Shown piece after piece: positions 5,545 through 7,051 of a stretch of DNA of 7,051 nt. Positions within the stretch are counted from its first letter, which is position 1; the number at the start of each line of letters is the position of its first letter. The position numbers and the translations under genes were made by a program. This DNA is from Bacillota bacterium (lineage in GTDB: Bacteria > Bacillota > Clostridia > Peptostreptococcales > Anaerovoracaceae). The stretch lies in the NCBI GenBank assembly GCA_022793975.1, contig JAAWDW010000140.1, forward strand, positions 1 through 7,051, read 5' to 3'. A model generated the notes under the pieces. The model saw only the letters and a program-made list of their open reading frames with translations. It did no database searches and had not been told where the DNA came from.

Positions 5545-7051
5545 TTATTCTTTTTTTGATTTTTCCAAGGAGAGCCTTTCCCATTCCTCATATTTTTCCG
5601 AAAGAAGCCTGCTGTCCTCGTCCATTTCTGCGTTTAACTCTGCAAGAAGCTGATGATTTGAAAGATTCTCCGGCTGTGCCATTTTTTTCGTTATATCTGC
5701 AATACTGCCTTCAAGTTCTTCTATCTCTCTTTCCAGCTGTTCTATAAGACGATCGCGCCTTCTTTCATCGCGTTCACGCTCCTTTTGAAGTCTTCGTGCC
5801 TCTGCGCTGTTTTCTGTTTCCGGCATAGACGCGCGCACACTTCCTTCAGTAATCGCAGAAACACTCCCGGCCAATGTCTCTTTTGTAATTTCCGCATTAT
5901 TTTCTTTTTTATCCCTATCAGAGCGAATATTTACACTTCCCGTCTGCGCCGAAAGCCCCTCAAGATATTTTTTCCCTGATTCAACCGACTGCTTCTTTTC
6001 CACATAATAATCGTATGTACCCAGATATTCGGTTATACCGTCAGATGTAAGCTCAAATATTCTCGTTGGTATCTTATTAAGAAAATATCTGTCGTGCGAT
6101 ACAACTATGACTGTACCCGGAAAATCAAGCAGCGCATCCTCGAATATTTCCTTTGAATCTATATCCAGGTGATTTGTCGGCTCATCAAGTACAAGTGTAT
6201 TTGCACCCGAAAGCATCATTTTAAGAAGTGAAAGTCTGGCTTTTTCTCCGCCGGAAAGCGCACCAACTTCTAGAAAAACATCTTCTCCGCGGAATAAAAA
6301 ACAACCGAGAATATTTCTCATATCCGTATCGGTATAAAGTCTGTACGACTCTTTCAGTTCTCCGAGCACCGTATTTCTGTCATTTAAAAGGCGCTGTCCC
6401 TGATCATAATATCCGAATGCTACATTATGTCCGATTTTTACGCGACCACTGTCAGGAAGCATCTGCTGCATCATAATCTTCAGAAGCGTTGTCTTCCCTA
6501 TACCGTTAGGTCCGACAATGCAAATTCGTTCACCGCGTTTTATATCAAAATTTACTTCGCTGAAGAGTTCGCGCCTTTCTTGTCCAAAGCCAAAGCCCAT
6601 TGACAAATTTTCACCGGTCAGTACGTCGTTTCCGCTCTTAAAGTTTTGTTTAAATTGGATTTTTACTTTATCCGGCAGATTATCCGGCCTTTCAATTATC
6701 TCCATATGTTCCAGCATCTTTTCTCTTGATTTCGCTCTTTTCGTGAGATGCTCCGTATTATGCTGTTTAAAGCGCCTGATTATCTCTTCCTGCCTTGCTA
6801 TTTCAGTCTGCTGTTTTTCGTACTTACGCATTTCAGCTGTGCGCCTTTCAGCTTTTTTCTGCGCAAATGTACTGTAGTTGCCGTCATACACATAAAGTTT
6901 ATGATTTTCCACTTCAAATATTTTATTTACGAGCTGGTCGAGAAAATATCTGTCGTGGGAAATTATGAGCACGGTGCCTTTATAAGCTTTGAGATACTGC
7001 TCCAGCCATTTGAGCGTACCTATATCAAGATGATTTGTCGGCTCGTCAAGC
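5545..7051 (-). CDS. ABC-F family ATPase, YdiF/Uup-like (5' end beyond the right edge)
   Basis: ABC-F proteins are soluble twin-ATPase factors, without membrane domains, that bind the ribosomal E site and help translation; some give antibiotic resistance. Visible are 501 residues. They start inside the first ABC domain at its Walker B, LDEPTNHLD (1-9), followed by its SHDRYF switch (31-36). Next comes the charged helical linker (about 62-136, with RRFKQHNTEHLTKRAKSREK) that reaches the peptidyl-transferase region. The second ABC domain has Walker A GPNGIGKT (180-187), signature LSGGE (265-269), Walker B LVLDEP (286-291) and switch histidine H319. A low-complexity Ser/Glu-rich stretch (about 355-415) leads to a C-terminal coiled coil (about 418-500). 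The linker and coiled coil fit the YdiF/Uup branch better than the resistance types. The reading frame is open to the window edge; the GTG at 6972 is internal, not the start. The stop lies 80 bases before acpP. Confidence 0.95.
   Translation of the reverse strand, partial: LDEPTNHLDIGTLKWLEQYLKAYKGTVLIISHDRYFLDQLVNKIFEVENHKLYVYDGNYSTFAQKKAERRTAEMRKYEKQQTEIARQEEIIRRFKQHNTEHLTKRAKSREKMLEHMEIIERPDNLPDKVKIQFKQNFKSGNDVLTGENLSMGFGFGQERRELFSEVNFDIKRGERICIVGPNGIGKTTLLKIMMQQMLPDSGRVKIGHNVAFGYYDQGQRLLNDRNTVLGELKESYRLYTDTDMRNILGCFLFRGEDVFLEVGALSGGEKARLSLLKMMLSGANTLVLDEPTNHLDIDSKEIFEDALLDFPGTVIVVSHDRYFLNKIPTRIFELTSDGITEYLGTYDYYVEKKQSVESGKKYLEGLSAQTGSVNIRSDRDKKENNAEITKETLAGSVSAITEGSVRASMPETENSAEARRLQKERERDERRRDRLIEQLEREIEELEGSIADITKKMAQPENLSNHQLLAELNAEMDEDSRLLSEKYEEWERLSLEKSKKE

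Noticed and set aside
4200..5545. Rex operators (TTGTTAA-4-TTAACAA) near the ferredoxin, rex or acp promoters
   Set aside because: I read the intergenic stretches on both strands and found no full inverted site; the isolated TTGTTA near 4532 has no partner half.
6970..6972. GTG as the start codon of the ABC-F gene
   Set aside because: The same frame continues upstream to the window edge and encodes the LDEPTNHLD Walker B motif, so this GTG is an internal valine codon.

Overview
The window looks like a piece of a low-to-moderate GC Firmicutes chromosome, most likely an anaerobic member of the class Clostridia. The evidence is the content: a butyrate kinase start, a clostridial 2[4Fe-4S] ferredoxin, a Rex NADH/NAD+ sensor, a bacterial OGG1-type glycosylase, a CIRCE-controlled groESL operon, strong AGGAGG-type ribosome binding sites and intrinsic terminators with T-tracts. 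There is no sign of a mobile element, CRISPR array, tRNA or rRNA, and no stretch over 300 bases lacks a gene.

Layout, low to high coordinates. (1) 1-124, minus: first 41 codons of a butyrate kinase gene running off the left edge, read from a TTG start with a strong Shine-Dalgarno. (2) 231-2422, minus: groES-groEL with a good sigma-A-type promoter, a perfect CIRCE operator over the predicted transcription start and an intrinsic terminator after groEL. (3) 2508-4228, minus: two genes overlapping by 10 bases, an unnamed P-loop NTPase with an Asp23/Gls24-like C-terminal domain, then an OGG-type 8-oxoguanine DNA glycosylase. (4) 4309-4476, plus: the only plus-strand gene, a 55-residue ferredoxin, with its own promoter and a strong terminator. 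(5) 4535-7051, minus: an ABC-F ATPase (start beyond the right edge), acyl carrier protein and rex, probably with a second promoter before the acyl carrier protein gene.

The genes are mostly housekeeping: protein folding (GroES/GroEL), oxidised-base repair (Ogg), electron transfer (ferredoxin), redox-responsive repression (Rex), lipid synthesis (ACP), ribosome-associated ATPase (ABC-F) and butyrate energy metabolism (Buk). The groEL-groES-ogg ... rex-ABC-F order resembles, from memory, the C. acetobutylicum region in which the crt-bcd-etf-hbd butyryl-CoA operon sits between ogg and rex; here that slot holds the P-loop/Asp23 gene and the ferredoxin instead.

I do not see a clear undescribed multi-gene system. 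The parts most worth a second look are the P-loop/Asp23-Gls24 fusion coupled to ogg, the opposing promoters whose -10 boxes share the same bases between that gene and the ferredoxin, and the acp-rex coupling.
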